Assembly: GCA_944389455.1 (NCBI GenBank)
Contig: CALXMK010000007.1
Span: 83,637-124,438, forward strand
DNA from: an uncultured Verrucomicrobiota bacterium
Lineage (GTDB): Bacteria > Verrucomicrobiota > Verrucomicrobiia > Limisphaerales > UBA1412
Direction of reading: 5' to 3'
Length of the DNA: 40,802 bases
The position numbers were made by a program, and so were the translations under genes. Below are positions 16,294 to 26,968 of this stretch, one piece after another (position 1 is the stretch's first letter; every line of letters starts with the position of its first letter). Below the pieces are notes generated by a model that saw only the letters and a list, made by a program, of their open reading frames with translations, did not search any database and was not told where the DNA came from.

Positions 16294-19188
16294 ATGAGTG
16301 CTTTTATTAAAATATCTGGAGCGCGTCAGCATAATTTACAGAATATTAGTTTACAAATTCCTCGTGATCAATTGGTAGTAATTACCGGTCCCAGCGGTTC
16401 CGGAAAGTCTTCTTTGGCTTTTGATACAATTTATGCGGAGGGACAGAGGCGTTATGTGGAATCGCTTTCGGTTTACGCAAGGCAGTTTCTAGATCAGATG
16501 GAGAAACCCGATGTGGATTTTATAGAGGGGCTCTCACCGGCTATTGCGATAGATCAGCGAGGGGCTTCTGGGAATCCTCGTTCCATTATAGCTACGACTA
16601 CAGAGATATTTGATTATTTACGCTTGCTTTTTGCTCATGCTGGAACACCTCATTCAGTTCTTTCTGGCAGAGAAATTACTCATCAAACTTTAGATGAAAT
16701 AGCTGATACAATTTTAAGTTGGCCAGAGGGAACTCGTCTGGTATTGCTGGCACCAATGGTGAGTGAGGAGAAGGGGGAATTTTTAGATGTTTTTGAGAGG
16801 TTATTGAGAGAGGGATTTATCCGAGTGCGTGTGGATGGAGTGATAAAAGAGTTAAATCCAAATCAAAAAATCCGTCTCAGTCCTAAGGAGAAACATTCAA
16901 TAGATGTTGTTGTGGATCGTTTAGTCCTGAATTCCAAAATGTCGCGAATGAGATTAGCGGATTCTTTGGAAACGGCACTACGTTGGGGAGAGGGTAGTGT
17001 AGTCGTTCTTTATGAAGTGGCGTTTGCAGGAGAGTCTAAAAAGTGGCATGAATGCAAGTTTTCCACAAAACTTCTCAATCCAGATACAGGTGATATTTAT
17101 GATTTACCTCAGCCACGCCATTTTTCTTTTAATTCTCCCCAAGGAGCATGTCCTGTTTGTTTTGGATTGGGGAAAAAATCGGTGTTTGCTGAAGAGTTGA
17201 TTATCAATCCTGAAAAATCATTGGAGGATGGAGCGGTTTTGCCTTGGCGTCGTTTAGGTAAACGGATGATTACCTATTATAAAGCGTTGCTTAAAGGGGT
17301 TGCTGCTCATTATAAACAGCCAATGGACGTCCCGTGGAAAGAACTTCCGGAGGATTTTAGACGGGTTTTGCTTTATGGCAGTGGAGATGAAGAGATTTCT
17401 TATTCTGTTTATACTAAAGGTAAAAAAAGTGCTTTACAAAATAAGTTTGAAGGGATTTTGCCGAATTTGACAAGGATTTATGGGGAAACAGAGAGCGATA
17501 CCACTCGTTCTCGCTTAAAGAGCTTTATGGTTCTTGTGGAATGCGATGCTTGCCATGGAGCTCGCCTCAGACCGGAGATTTTGGCTGTAACTCTCCCTGG
17601 GAAGGCATCTCGTCGACTGATGCCTCAGGTCCCGGGAGTTTCAATCATGGATATTTGCCAAATGACTATAGAAGAGGCTTGTCTGTTTTTTCAAAAGCTG
17701 CGTTTGTCGGATTTTAAATCACGGATAGTTAATGAATTGTTGCGTGAAGTGAGACAGCGGCTCTTTTTCCTTCAGAATGTGGGAGTTGGCTATTTAAATT
17801 TGAATCGAGAGAGCGGTACTTTAAGCGGAGGAGAGGCTCAGCGTATTCGGTTAGCTTCGCAGCTTGGTGCAGGTTTAATGGGTGTCCTCTATATTTTGGA
17901 TGAGCCGAGCATCGGTTTGCATCAGAGGGATAACGATCGATTGCTTGAAACTCTGAAGCGCCTGCGTGATCAGGGAAATACGGTTATAGTAGTTGAACAT
18001 GACGAAGAAACGATCCGAAGCGCAGATTATGTAGTAGATATTGGCCCGGGAGCCGGAGTTCAAGGGGGAAGAATTGTTGCGATGGGAACACCTATAGATG
18101 TTTCTCATAATCCAAATTCTTTGACAGGGAGATACTTGAACGGAGAATTGAAAATCAGTGTTCCAACCAAGAGAATGGAGCCGGATAATAATCGAGGTTG
18201 GTTGGAGATATTGGGTGCAGAGGAGAATAATTTAAAGAATGTAGATGCTCGCTTTCCGGTAGGATTGATGGTTTGCGTAACAGGGGTAAGCGGCTCCGGT
18301 AAGAGTACTCTTGTAGATGATATTTTACGAAAGCAGTTGGCTCGCGATTGGTATGGAGCAAAAGAGCAACCGGGCAAATGCAGGGGAATTAGAGGGACTG
18401 AGCATTTCAATAAAGTAGTAGTAGTGGATCAGGAGCCAATAGGCCGAACTCCCAGGAGCAATCCGGCTACTTATACAGGTATGTTTGATGATATACGCAA
18501 TCTATTTGCCAAATTGCCTGCTTCGAAAGTTCGTGGTTATAAGGCCAATCGTTTCAGTTTTAATGTGCGTGGAGGACGATGTGAGAAGTGTAAAGGCGAT
18601 GGCATGATTCGCATAGAGATGCAGTTTTTACCTCCGGTTTATGTTCCTTGTGAGTCTTGTGGGGGCAGGCGTTATAATCGAGAGACATTGGAGGTGACTT
18701 ATCGAGGAAAAAATATTGCGGAAATTTTAAATTTAACAGTAGATGAGGCTGTGGATTTCTTCAGAGCAGTTCCTTCTATTTATCAAACTTGCCTGACTTT
18801 ATCAAATGTAGGTCTAGGATATTTGACATTGGGGCAGAGCGCTACGACTTTGAGCGGAGGAGAGGCGCAGCGAATTAAATTAGCTTCCGAGCTCAAACGT
18901 AAGTCAACAGGCAAGACACTTTATATTTTGGATGAACCTACTACGGGGCTTCATTTCCATGATGTGGCGCGGCTTTTGGAAACACTTTTCAAGCTTCGGG
19001 ATGCTGGGAACACTTTGATTATCATTGAACATAATTTGGATGTAATCAAGTGCGCTGATTGGGTGATCGATCTGGGGCCCGAAGGTGGAAGTCGAGGGGG
19101 GGAGATTGTGGCCGTGGGAACTCCAGAGCAGATAGCAGATTGTAGGAATAGTCTTACGGGGCGTTATCTTAAAAAAGTTCTTTGTTGA
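16294..19188 (+). CDS. uvrA: Excinuclease ABC subunit A
   Basis: UvrA is the damage-recognition ATPase of nucleotide excision repair; it loads UvrB on distorted DNA. At 964 residues it is near the usual length. Two ABC modules are visible. The first has Walker A GPSGSGKSS near 32-40, then signature TLSGGEAQRIRLASQ and Walker B YILDEPSIGLHQRDN. The second has GVSGSGKSTLVDDI, TLSGGEAQRIKLASE and YILDEPTTGLHFHD. Zinc ligands show in CPVCFGLG and CDACHGARL of the first half and in CEKCKGDG and CESCGGRR of the second. It is a single-gene unit; no other uvr gene is in the window. Confidence 0.98.
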   Translation: MSAFIKISGARQHNLQNISLQIPRDQLVVITGPSGSGKSSLAFDTIYAEGQRRYVESLSVYARQFLDQMEKPDVDFIEGLSPAIAIDQRGASGNPRSIIATTTEIFDYLRLLFAHAGTPHSVLSGREITHQTLDEIADTILSWPEGTRLVLLAPMVSEEKGEFLDVFERLLREGFIRVRVDGVIKELNPNQKIRLSPKEKHSIDVVVDRLVLNSKMSRMRLADSLETALRWGEGSVVVLYEVAFAGESKKWHECKFSTKLLNPDTGDIYDLPQPRHFSFNSPQGACPVCFGLGKKSVFAEELIINPEKSLEDGAVLPWRRLGKRMITYYKALLKGVAAHYKQPMDVPWKELPEDFRRVLLYGSGDEEISYSVYTKGKKSALQNKFEGILPNLTRIYGETESDTTRSRLKSFMVLVECDACHGARLRPEILAVTLPGKASRRLMPQVPGVSIMDICQMTIEEACLFFQKLRLSDFKSRIVNELLREVRQRLFFLQNVGVGYLNLNRESGTLSGGEAQRIRLASQLGAGLMGVLYILDEPSIGLHQRDNDRLLETLKRLRDQGNTVIVVEHDEETIRSADYVVDIGPGAGVQGGRIVAMGTPIDVSHNPNSLTGRYLNGELKISVPTKRMEPDNNRGWLEILGAEENNLKNVDARFPVGLMVCVTGVSGSGKSTLVDDILRKQLARDWYGAKEQPGKCRGIRGTEHFNKVVVVDQEPIGRTPRSNPATYTGMFDDIRNLFAKLPASKVRGYKANRFSFNVRGGRCEKCKGDGMIRIEMQFLPPVYVPCESCGGRRYNRETLEVTYRGKNIAEILNLTVDEAVDFFRAVPSIYQTCLTLSNVGLGYLTLGQSATTLSGGEAQRIKLASELKRKSTGKTLYILDEPTTGLHFHDVARLLETLFKLRDAGNTLIIIEHNLDVIKCADWVIDLGPEGGSRGGEIVAVGTPEQIADCRNSLTGRYLKKVLC

Positions 19189-19317
19189 TAGTTTGATTTT
19201 TTCGAAAGAAAAACTTATAAAAATATTTTAATAACATGGGATTAGATATGAATAATCTAAGGTGTTTTGACGTAAAATATCTGAAGATTATTCTTCCTGC
19301 GACAGAAAGAAGAGATT

Positions 19318-22300
19318 ATGTTGAGAAATAGATTCAGTGTGTTGATAGGGACAACCATTGTTTTAATGGGGATAGGCTTTTTATCTGGGCAAGTTGTAGC
19401 CGCTGCGGATATAAATCCAATAGAGTCTTATTTGCTCCCGTTTGGGAATACAGTGTCTGTGGATAAAACAGCAAAAGATGGAGTTTTGGAGCAAAATAAT
19501 CAAGAGATACAGTTAGACCACTTTATCCCAAATAATGAGGAGATAAAGCTCATTTTTTTATCAGGAATTTTGGATAAAGAGAGCGTTAAGCTAACCGTAG
19601 ATCCTGAAATTCCGTTTCAGATTGAGGTTCTGGAGAATGTATTAATTGTGAAAGGAAGTTTTCAGCCAGGACAAGTTTATCAACTGAAAGTGGAACAGGG
19701 ATTGAAAGATACTGTGGGGAGGAAATTGAAAAAAACTCTGATTGTTTCTCCGGAAATTCCTTATGTGAAATTGGGGACAAAACTTGGATTTGTGACAGAG
19801 GGTGAGTTTTTGCCCCTGAGAGGGGAGAAATTGGTTCTTCCATATCAGGCCAGAAATTGTGAACAAATACAGGTGATAATCGAGAAGGCATATGATAACA
19901 ATCTGAATCCTTATTTTGAGAATATCTATGACGATAAGATGACAGAGCTTTATAACGAGGTGCTGACTTTGCATGATCCTGAGAATAAAATTGTTTTGCA
20001 TGAGTTGGATTTAGAGAAATTATTGGGCAAACGGGAAGCGGGTTGTTATAAAGTTACTCTTAAGATAATTGGGGAAGATGATTATTGGTATAACTGGGAT
20101 ATCCGCAGATTTATAATAACGGATATCGCTCTTCAGACTACATTGGATGATTTTGGTGGGAAAGCGGTTGTTTTTGCGAGATCTATTTCTGAAAACAAGC
20201 CTTTAACAGGAGTTGAAATCAAGCTTTTAAGTTATAAGAATCAGCTGGTTTCTTCTGGAAAGACGGATGAATCAGGTTGTGTGGTTATGGATTATTTGCC
20301 TTCATGGAGGAAGGAAGGAGATTATCCGGTAGGGGTTCTCGCTCGCACTGTGGACGATTTATCCTATTTCCGCCTGAATGATTTTCATCCGATTCAGGCA
20401 GAGGCGATTGTCTTAAAACCGAATGAACCTCGCGCGTTTGTTTTTATGGAAAGGGGAATCTGCCGGCCGGGAGAGACATTTCACGTTTCAGTTTTTTTGC
20501 GGCAGCCGGATCCCAAAGGAAGCAAGCCGATGAAGGAGGCTCCCCTGAGTTTAGTTGTATGGGATCCTAAACGGCAAAAGTTTGCTGAGGCGGCTCTTAA
20601 AACTGATGAATATGGTTTGGCTCAGACAGAGTTCACGATTCCGGCAACGGCATTGACGGGAATGTATCAGGTAGAGTGTCAAGCTGCCGGGATGAAGAGC
20701 TCCTGTGGTTCAGAAAGAATTCGTGTTGCGACTTATATTCCTGATAGAATTAGGGTTACAGGATCTTCTATTGAAACTGCAAAGAGTGATACAGCGTTCA
20801 ATTTTGAGTTTGATTCTCAGTATTATTTTGGGATGCCTCTCCAGGATGGAAGCTATTTTTATAGAGTAAAGGCCGCTCCTGCGCAGAAGCTTTCTCTTTG
20901 GGATTCAAGTTGGACTTATGGATGCGGAGATGAATTTAACTCCGGAATAGAATTGTTCAATCGAGGGAACAAGGATGCGGAACCTGTGGTGATTAATTAT
21001 CCCGGTTTTAATAAGGTGGGGGGCAAGTCATTTCTACCTGTAGAAGTCTGTGCTGAATTTACGGTTTCCGAGCCGGGGGGGCGCGGAGTGACAGGTTCAC
21101 GAGAGGTGCTTGTTTATCCTACGGATTGGTTTATTGGAGTTCGCGAACAAAAAAACAATCAGGAGGTGGAAATAGATCAAAGCAGAAAGAGTTTGGAGTT
21201 TACGCTTCTGCCGCTGGAGTTTGATGAGGAGAATGTTCTGATAGAGGATACCACGCTCATATTTGAGCTGATTAAGAAGGAATGGGAATATCTGTTTGTA
21301 CGGGATGGTCAAACAGGTAATTATTCTTATCAATGGAATCAGCGGTTGATTCCTCTTCCGGAGAAAGAGAAGACTTTTGTTTTTAAATCGGGTACGGTGA
21401 TCGGAGATAAAATTCAGACGATTTCATGGGATAATCTGCCAGATGGATGTTATGATGTCATTGTCAGCTCTGGCAGCCAATATAGGACTCGGATGAATTT
21501 CTACCACTACCAGGGAGAAGGCGGGGTAAGGAGTTCTAGTCCGAATAATCTTTACTTTAAGACGGATCGTCAAAAGTACCTTCCGGGGGAGACCGCGGAG
21601 GTTGTTTTTGAGTCGTTGGGAGAAGGTGATGCCTTTGTTGTTCAGGGGGAAAAACAATTTGATAAGCAGATGAGTTTTCCTGTTCAGAAAGGCGAGAATA
21701 AGCTTAAAATAGAAATTCCCGCTGATGTGCATTCTTCTTCCTATTTCGCAGCTTGTACCGTAGTTGAGAAAAAAGAGGGAACATATAGGCGCAGTTTTGG
21801 CTTACTCCGTCTGAATGTGGATCAAACAACAGAGCATGCGTTGAATATAGCTTTGGATTTACCTCAGAAGGCTTTACCGGGTGAGGAGATATCCGTTAAA
21901 GTGAAGCTGACAGATAACCAGGGAACTTCAGAAGATGGAGTAGTGCTCCTTTATGGAGTAGATTCAGGAGTTATTTCACTGACCGATTATCAGACACCGG
22001 ATATTTACGGTTTCTTTTATGGGCCGATTGGTTGTGGAATGGAGTTCTCTGATATGTATGGAAGTATCTTCCCGAATTTAAAGATTACGCCGGAAGGCCG
22101 GATTGGAGGCGATATGCAATCCAAGCTTTTGAAGTTGAAGCAGAAGGATACAGCACGGGTTATTTGTCCGCCGGTTAAAGTGGATAGTTCAGGAGAGGTT
22201 ACTCTTAAGGTGAAATTGCCAAAACATGTCGGAGCAATGGATATTTTCGCCGTAGCGGCTAACGAAGAGAGAGCCGGCAGCAAAGCACAGACCATTCTGA

Positions 22301-24147
22301 CACGCGAACGCGGTTCGGTAATAATATCCGCACCCCGCTATATGGCTCCTGGAGATGTCGCAGAAGTGAGTTTCAATATTTTTAATAACGATTCTCCGGC
22401 AGAAGATTATACTTTAAATGTAGTTTTACCGGATTCTCTTGAAAAAGTAATTCCGAATTCAGGACTTTTTACAGGAAAAGATTTAGGAATGGGCAAACAG
22501 ATAACTTTAACCTTGCCAGTGCGTGCTAAGGAGCAGTTTGAGCCAGCTTTGCTTCAGGCAGAGTTAAAATTGGGAGATGATGTTATCAGCAGTGATACTT
22601 ATATCAACATACGTTCTGTGAATGCGCCCCGAACACAGCAGCGGATAAGAATTCTTTCTCCGGCAGAGGAGATGTCTATTGATGTTGATACGGACAATTA
22701 TATTGGCAAACCGCAGATGAAAGCGAGACTTTCGGCGAGTCCGGCACTTGGGATACAGTCCGCCCTGGATTGGTTGAATAACTATCCTTATGGATGTTTA
22801 GAGCAGACTGTTTCCGGAGCATTCCCCTATATTTCGGTTCCGTCATTAGTCAAATTAGGGTTGCTGGATGAAGCGACGGCAAAACGTCAGCTTGATAAAA
22901 TTCGAGGAGCTTATGCGATGATTTTGTCGATGCGTCTTTCCGATGATTTCTTTGCGATGTGGCCGGGGAATTCGAGAAATTGGCTCGAGGGAAGTCTTTT
23001 CGCTTGGCATTTTATTTTTGAGGCTGAGCAAAAAAATCTGATTTCACTCGATCAGAACAGTCGAAATAATTATTTGTTCAATTTACGCATGATTGCCAAT
23101 GATCCTCAGGTGGGGATTAAATACAATGCCTATGCTGCCTATATTTTAGCTATAGCAAGAAATCCGGATTTTCATATCTACGCTCGGAATATTTTTGCCA
23201 CTAAGACGGCTGATCCCTATTCTCTCTTTTTGGCAGGGGCGGCTATGGTACAGGGCGGCTATGCCAGTGAAGGTGCCGATTGGATGAGGTTGGCATTAAA
23301 GAAGAAATGCTGGAAGGCTGAACATCTGTTTTCTGATTTCATGAATGAAAACGCTTTAAAGGGGATGACTCTTTATATCTTGATGAAAAGCAATATAAAA
23401 GAGGATGAAATAGCCTCATGGCTTGCCCTGAATCTGATTTCGAATGGGGACAAAGAAGATGGATATGTATGGGGGACAACCTCGGCAAACGCATGGGCTT
23501 CTCTGGGATTAAGCGCTTATGCAGAGAGATATCCGGCGGATAAACTTTCTGCGTTAATGACAAGATCGGATCAATCTACTCAGTCTTTCGATTCCCAGAA
23601 TGGAACCGTTCAGGTGGATATTACGGGTGGAGAAAAGATAAAGAATAATTCTCGTGGAGTTCTTATGGTGGAAACGTTTGTCACGGGAATCCCTCTGAAG
23701 CCGGAGAAAACAGGAGGAATCCTGAAAGTTCGCAAGACGTATTTGGATGAAGAAGGAAATCCGATCAACGAGGTTTTCCATGGAGAGAAGGTTTATGTAA
23801 AGCTGGAGATAGATTCCCCTGTTAGGGAGAATACTATTGTTATTGCGGATCTATTGCCCGGCGGATTGGAGATAGAGGATGAGTTTCTGGCAACTCGCTC
23901 AAAGAGGATACCTTCAGCTTTGCAGGGCTTCGATGAGGAGAACAAGATGCAAACTATTTGGATAGAAAAGCGGGATGATCGCTATATTTTAGTGGGACAT
24001 ACTGGTGTAGGTAAGTCTGTTTTTATCTACCAGGCCAGAGCTGTAAGCAGCGGGATCTATGCGGTTCCTCCTTTGTTAGCTGAGGCCATGTACAATCCCG
24101 AGATCGAAGGGCACTATACTTCTTCTGAGACGTTTGTGATCAAATAA
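19318..24147 (+). CDS. Bacterial alpha-2-macroglobulin with thioester motif
   Basis: This 1609-residue exported protease trap is thought to guard the periplasm. A signal peptide (LIGTTIVLMGIGFLSG, then VVAA) lacks a lipobox cysteine, so the protein is probably soluble, unlike the lipoprotein YfhM of E. coli. Macroglobulin-type beta domains fill residues 40-900 (for example the MG2-like stretch KPNEPRAFVFMERGICRPGE). The thioester motif is C1160-L-E-Q1163 within YPYGCLEQTVSG, so covalent trapping is likely. The alpha-alpha toroid and receptor-like C-terminal domains follow. It is paired with a PBP1C gene 25 bp downstream, the conserved arrangement in which cell-wall repair and protease defence are thought to cooperate. 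Confidence 0.92.
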   Translation: MLRNRFSVLIGTTIVLMGIGFLSGQVVAAADINPIESYLLPFGNTVSVDKTAKDGVLEQNNQEIQLDHFIPNNEEIKLIFLSGILDKESVKLTVDPEIPFQIEVLENVLIVKGSFQPGQVYQLKVEQGLKDTVGRKLKKTLIVSPEIPYVKLGTKLGFVTEGEFLPLRGEKLVLPYQARNCEQIQVIIEKAYDNNLNPYFENIYDDKMTELYNEVLTLHDPENKIVLHELDLEKLLGKREAGCYKVTLKIIGEDDYWYNWDIRRFIITDIALQTTLDDFGGKAVVFARSISENKPLTGVEIKLLSYKNQLVSSGKTDESGCVVMDYLPSWRKEGDYPVGVLARTVDDLSYFRLNDFHPIQAEAIVLKPNEPRAFVFMERGICRPGETFHVSVFLRQPDPKGSKPMKEAPLSLVVWDPKRQKFAEAALKTDEYGLAQTEFTIPATALTGMYQVECQAAGMKSSCGSERIRVATYIPDRIRVTGSSIETAKSDTAFNFEFDSQYYFGMPLQDGSYFYRVKAAPAQKLSLWDSSWTYGCGDEFNSGIELFNRGNKDAEPVVINYPGFNKVGGKSFLPVEVCAEFTVSEPGGRGVTGSREVLVYPTDWFIGVREQKNNQEVEIDQSRKSLEFTLLPLEFDEENVLIEDTTLIFELIKKEWEYLFVRDGQTGNYSYQWNQRLIPLPEKEKTFVFKSGTVIGDKIQTISWDNLPDGCYDVIVSSGSQYRTRMNFYHYQGEGGVRSSSPNNLYFKTDRQKYLPGETAEVVFESLGEGDAFVVQGEKQFDKQMSFPVQKGENKLKIEIPADVHSSSYFAACTVVEKKEGTYRRSFGLLRLNVDQTTEHALNIALDLPQKALPGEEISVKVKLTDNQGTSEDGVVLLYGVDSGVISLTDYQTPDIYGFFYGPIGCGMEFSDMYGSIFPNLKITPEGRIGGDMQSKLLKLKQKDTARVICPPVKVDSSGEVTLKVKLPKHVGAMDIFAVAANEERAGSKAQTILTRERGSVIISAPRYMAPGDVAEVSFNIFNNDSPAEDYTLNVVLPDSLEKVIPNSGLFTGKDLGMGKQITLTLPVRAKEQFEPALLQAELKLGDDVISSDTYINIRSVNAPRTQQRIRILSPAEEMSIDVDTDNYIGKPQMKARLSASPALGIQSALDWLNNYPYGCLEQTVSGAFPYISVPSLVKLGLLDEATAKRQLDKIRGAYAMILSMRLSDDFFAMWPGNSRNWLEGSLFAWHFIFEAEQKNLISLDQNSRNNYLFNLRMIANDPQVGIKYNAYAAYILAIARNPDFHIYARNIFATKTADPYSLFLAGAAMVQGGYASEGADWMRLALKKKCWKAEHLFSDFMNENALKGMTLYILMKSNIKEDEIASWLALNLISNGDKEDGYVWGTTSANAWASLGLSAYAERYPADKLSALMTRSDQSTQSFDSQNGTVQVDITGGEKIKNNSRGVLMVETFVTGIPLKPEKTGGILKVRKTYLDEEGNPINEVFHGEKVYVKLEIDSPVRENTIVIADLLPGGLEIEDEFLATRSKRIPSALQGFDEENKMQTIWIEKRDDRYILVGHTGVGKSVFIYQARAVSSGIYAVPPLLAEAMYNPEIEGHYTSSETFVIK

Positions 24148-24172
24148 CAGAAACATTAAGTTTAAGTTCAAA

Positions 24173-26428
24173 GTGATTAATCGGCGGCCAAGGCATAGAT
24201 ATAAGCGTTATATGACTTTGGCCGGAATAACCCTCATTCTGGCGGGAATCGGATTATGGATTGCCTGGGTGAGGGCTCCCCATTTAGTAGAGGATCCGCT
24301 TTTGGAGCTGCAGAATCGGACTCCGACCAGAACTTGGCTTGATCGGGAGGGGAGGGTACTCTGGCTGGAGAGAACTTATGATTATGAGTGGCGCTTCCCA
24401 GTTACTCTCGAAGAGGTTTCCGAGCCTGTAATTCGGGTAATGTTGGCGGCAGAGGATTCGGGGTTTTATCAGCATTCGGGAGTCGATTACAAGGCGGCGC
24501 TGCGAGCTTGTTTTCAGAATCTCTTTGCGGGAAGGGTTATTTCGGGCGCTTCCACTCTTTCTATGCAGCTGGCAGGGATGACGCTTCCGATGGAAAAGAG
24601 GGATTGGAGCCGCAAGTGGCATCAGGCTGCCTTGGCCCGTAAAATGGAGATGCTCCATTCTAAAGAGGAGATTTTGACCGAATACCTGAATCGAATCCCT
24701 TTCGGCGGGAAAATATATGGGATTGAAGCCGCAGCTCGGTATTATTTTGGATTGAAGGCTTCGGAATTGAATTGGACCGAGGCTAGTTTCCTCTGCGGCA
24801 TTCCCCAGAAGCCGAATCGCTTCCGTCCGGATCGTTATTATGATGCTGCTCGGGAGCGGCAGCGGATTATTCTGCAGATGCTGGTCAGGCGCGGATTTTT
24901 TTCAGAACAAGAGGCGAAGCGTATTTTGAGAGAGGAGCCTTTGCGTTTGAGAGATTTTTCTCTGCCTTCCGAATTTGAGCGGTATTCTGCCGCTGCTGAG
25001 TTGTCACATGTGATCAGATATTTAGATGAGCGGGATTCTTCTTACAGGATCCGCTTGACCATTGATCAAGAGATTCAGCGGAGCATTCAGCAGCTTTTAC
25101 GAGCGAGATTATCTCAATTGCCGGGGGTTAGAGATGCTGCCGCTGTCCTGATCGCCAATTCAACAGCGGAGGTTTTGGCTTATATTGGGACGATAGATTT
25201 TAATAATCCGGAAGCCGGGCAGGTAGATGCAGCGCGGGCCGTCCGCAGTGCCGGTTCCGCTCTAAAACCTTTTATCTACGCAGAAGGAATTGATGCCGGA
25301 AGTCTTGTTGCCGCCACTCGATTGCAAGATGCGCCGCTTCGTTATGGAAATTATGCGCCGGGGAATTATGATGGGAGTTTTGCGGGGAGCGTGACAGCTG
25401 CTGAAGCTCTTTCTTATTCTCTCAATACTCCGGTTATCCGTCTGCTGGAGCACTTAGGGGTTCCCCGTGTACAACAGGCTTTTATCCGTGCGGGCTTAAA
25501 TCCCAAGCCGAGTAAAGAGGGAAAAAAATCGGATGGAGCCGATAAAAAAAGGAATGAAGCGCGTTATAAGGATAAAACGGATTCTGAGAGAGAAGTGGGA
25601 CTCTCTTTGGCATTGGGAACTCTGGGGCATACACTTTTTGATATCACCCGCTCTTACATGGCATTGGCCAGAAGCGGCGAATTGGTTCAGCCTGTTTTTC
25701 TATATGAGGAAAGAGGAGAGATTGATTCCAGAATTCTTTGTCCAAAGGTATTTTTACCGGATACCTGCCGGATGATTTCTCTCATTCTTAGGGAAAGGCC
25801 TTTACCTTATACGTCACAGGAGATTGCCTGGAAGACGGGGACTTCCAACAATAATCATGATGCCTGGTGCTTTGGGTATACGGAGGATTACACACTGGGG
25901 GTTTGGTTTGGAAATAAATCGGGAGAGTCTTCCAGAGAATTAATTGGCGCTGAGGCAGCTGCTCCGGCAGTAGGTGAGATTTTTGATTATCTTTACCGAG
26001 GCCATCCTGCGGCTGAGTGGACTGCCCCCGAATTAATCTTTGAGACAACTCAGCTCTGCGCGGTTTCAGGGTTGATGCCGGGGCCTTTTTGTGAAAGAAG
26101 AGAGCCTCAATTTACAATTCACGGTCTGCCTCTGAGAAGCTGTGATATTTGCAATCAGGAGAAGAAACATCCTATTAAAATTCTTTCTCCAGCACCAATA
26201 CAATATATTGCCTTGGGACGTGATAAAATCAGAATCCCTCTTACAACCGATTATCAGGGGAAAATCTATTGGTTTTTAAACGGTCAATTGATCGGGGAAA
26301 ATCTGACCGAATATGAATTTGAACCGGAGCACAGATATACTCTGAGAGCTGTCCCGGAGGTCCTTCCCGAGGAGAATTCCAGCCCGGCGGATGTAGGGGA
26401 AGTGATTTTTTCTGTTATTCAGGAGTAA
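24173..26428 (+). CDS. pbpC: Penicillin-binding protein 1C (bifunctional glycosyltransferase/transpeptidase)
   Basis: This inner-membrane peptidoglycan synthase starts with a basic cytoplasmic tail and one membrane helix (MTLAGITLILAGIGLWIAW, about 14-32). The GT51 domain has catalytic Glu94 in LAAEDSGFYQHSGVDY and the conserved SGASTLSMQLA. The transpeptidase domain has S362-A-L-K365, then SLNTP as the SxN motif and KTGTS. The C-terminal BiPBP_C-like Ig domain follows CDICNQEKKHPI. At 751 residues it matches the PBP1C family. The start is GTG with a weak ribosome-binding site, probably coupled to the macroglobulin gene upstream. Confidence 0.93.
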   Translation: MINRRPRHRYKRYMTLAGITLILAGIGLWIAWVRAPHLVEDPLLELQNRTPTRTWLDREGRVLWLERTYDYEWRFPVTLEEVSEPVIRVMLAAEDSGFYQHSGVDYKAALRACFQNLFAGRVISGASTLSMQLAGMTLPMEKRDWSRKWHQAALARKMEMLHSKEEILTEYLNRIPFGGKIYGIEAAARYYFGLKASELNWTEASFLCGIPQKPNRFRPDRYYDAARERQRIILQMLVRRGFFSEQEAKRILREEPLRLRDFSLPSEFERYSAAAELSHVIRYLDERDSSYRIRLTIDQEIQRSIQQLLRARLSQLPGVRDAAAVLIANSTAEVLAYIGTIDFNNPEAGQVDAARAVRSAGSALKPFIYAEGIDAGSLVAATRLQDAPLRYGNYAPGNYDGSFAGSVTAAEALSYSLNTPVIRLLEHLGVPRVQQAFIRAGLNPKPSKEGKKSDGADKKRNEARYKDKTDSEREVGLSLALGTLGHTLFDITRSYMALARSGELVQPVFLYEERGEIDSRILCPKVFLPDTCRMISLILRERPLPYTSQEIAWKTGTSNNNHDAWCFGYTEDYTLGVWFGNKSGESSRELIGAEAAAPAVGEIFDYLYRGHPAAEWTAPELIFETTQLCAVSGLMPGPFCERREPQFTIHGLPLRSCDICNQEKKHPIKILSPAPIQYIALGRDKIRIPLTTDYQGKIYWFLNGQLIGENLTEYEFEPEHRYTLRAVPEVLPEENSSPADVGEVIFSVIQE

Positions 26429-26488
26429 CACTCTGCAGGAGAGACAGCTGACTTTTGTCCTGAGACCGGGGCAGTAAAGCGGTAAGAG

Positions 26489-26530
26489 CTCTTCCGTTTC
26501 CACTCGGACGCAGAGGTTAGTTTTTCTTTT
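26489..26530 (+). terminator. Probable terminator of the macroglobulin-pbpC operon
   Basis: CTCT-TCCG (26489-26496) pairs with CGGA-AGAG (26505-26515) around an 8-nt loop, with a 3-nt bulge. A long T-rich tract follows. Confidence 0.4.
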
Positions 26531-26968
26531 CATTTTTTGCTTTTTCTATAATGAGATTGTTATCTTTTATAATCTGCCTCGAGTGATTGTAACATTTACT
26601 GGGGAAATTTTTTCATAGATCTTTTCTTTTCCGATCAATCTTTTAGGATTCATCTCTGATAGATAACCTGAAAAAAGGTGTAAATTTTAATTATTTAAAT
26701 GTGTATAGAATTTTTTTGTTTTTTACGACAAAATCAAAATTTATCATAATTTTAATTTTGATATTAAAAATATAATTAATCAATTCTAATAGAGTAACTT
26801 TTAAAATTTAAAAATAATTGACTTTTATTTTGTAAAGTTAAATTATGTATTTAATTTTATATTTTTATACAATAGATTTTTTTATTGTATTTAATTCTTA
26901 CTTGTTTATCATTCTTTTCAATACCTTCCGGTTTTAGATATCGGAATCGAGGAAGGGAGAGGTTTGAT
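26531..26968. other. Very AT-rich boundary between pbpC and the CRISPR island
   Basis: This stretch is mostly A and T, much richer than the genes on either side, and no frame is supported. A possible plus-strand promoter is TTGACT (26818-26823), 17 nt, AATTAT. The composition break is consistent with an acquired island starting here. Confidence 0.45.
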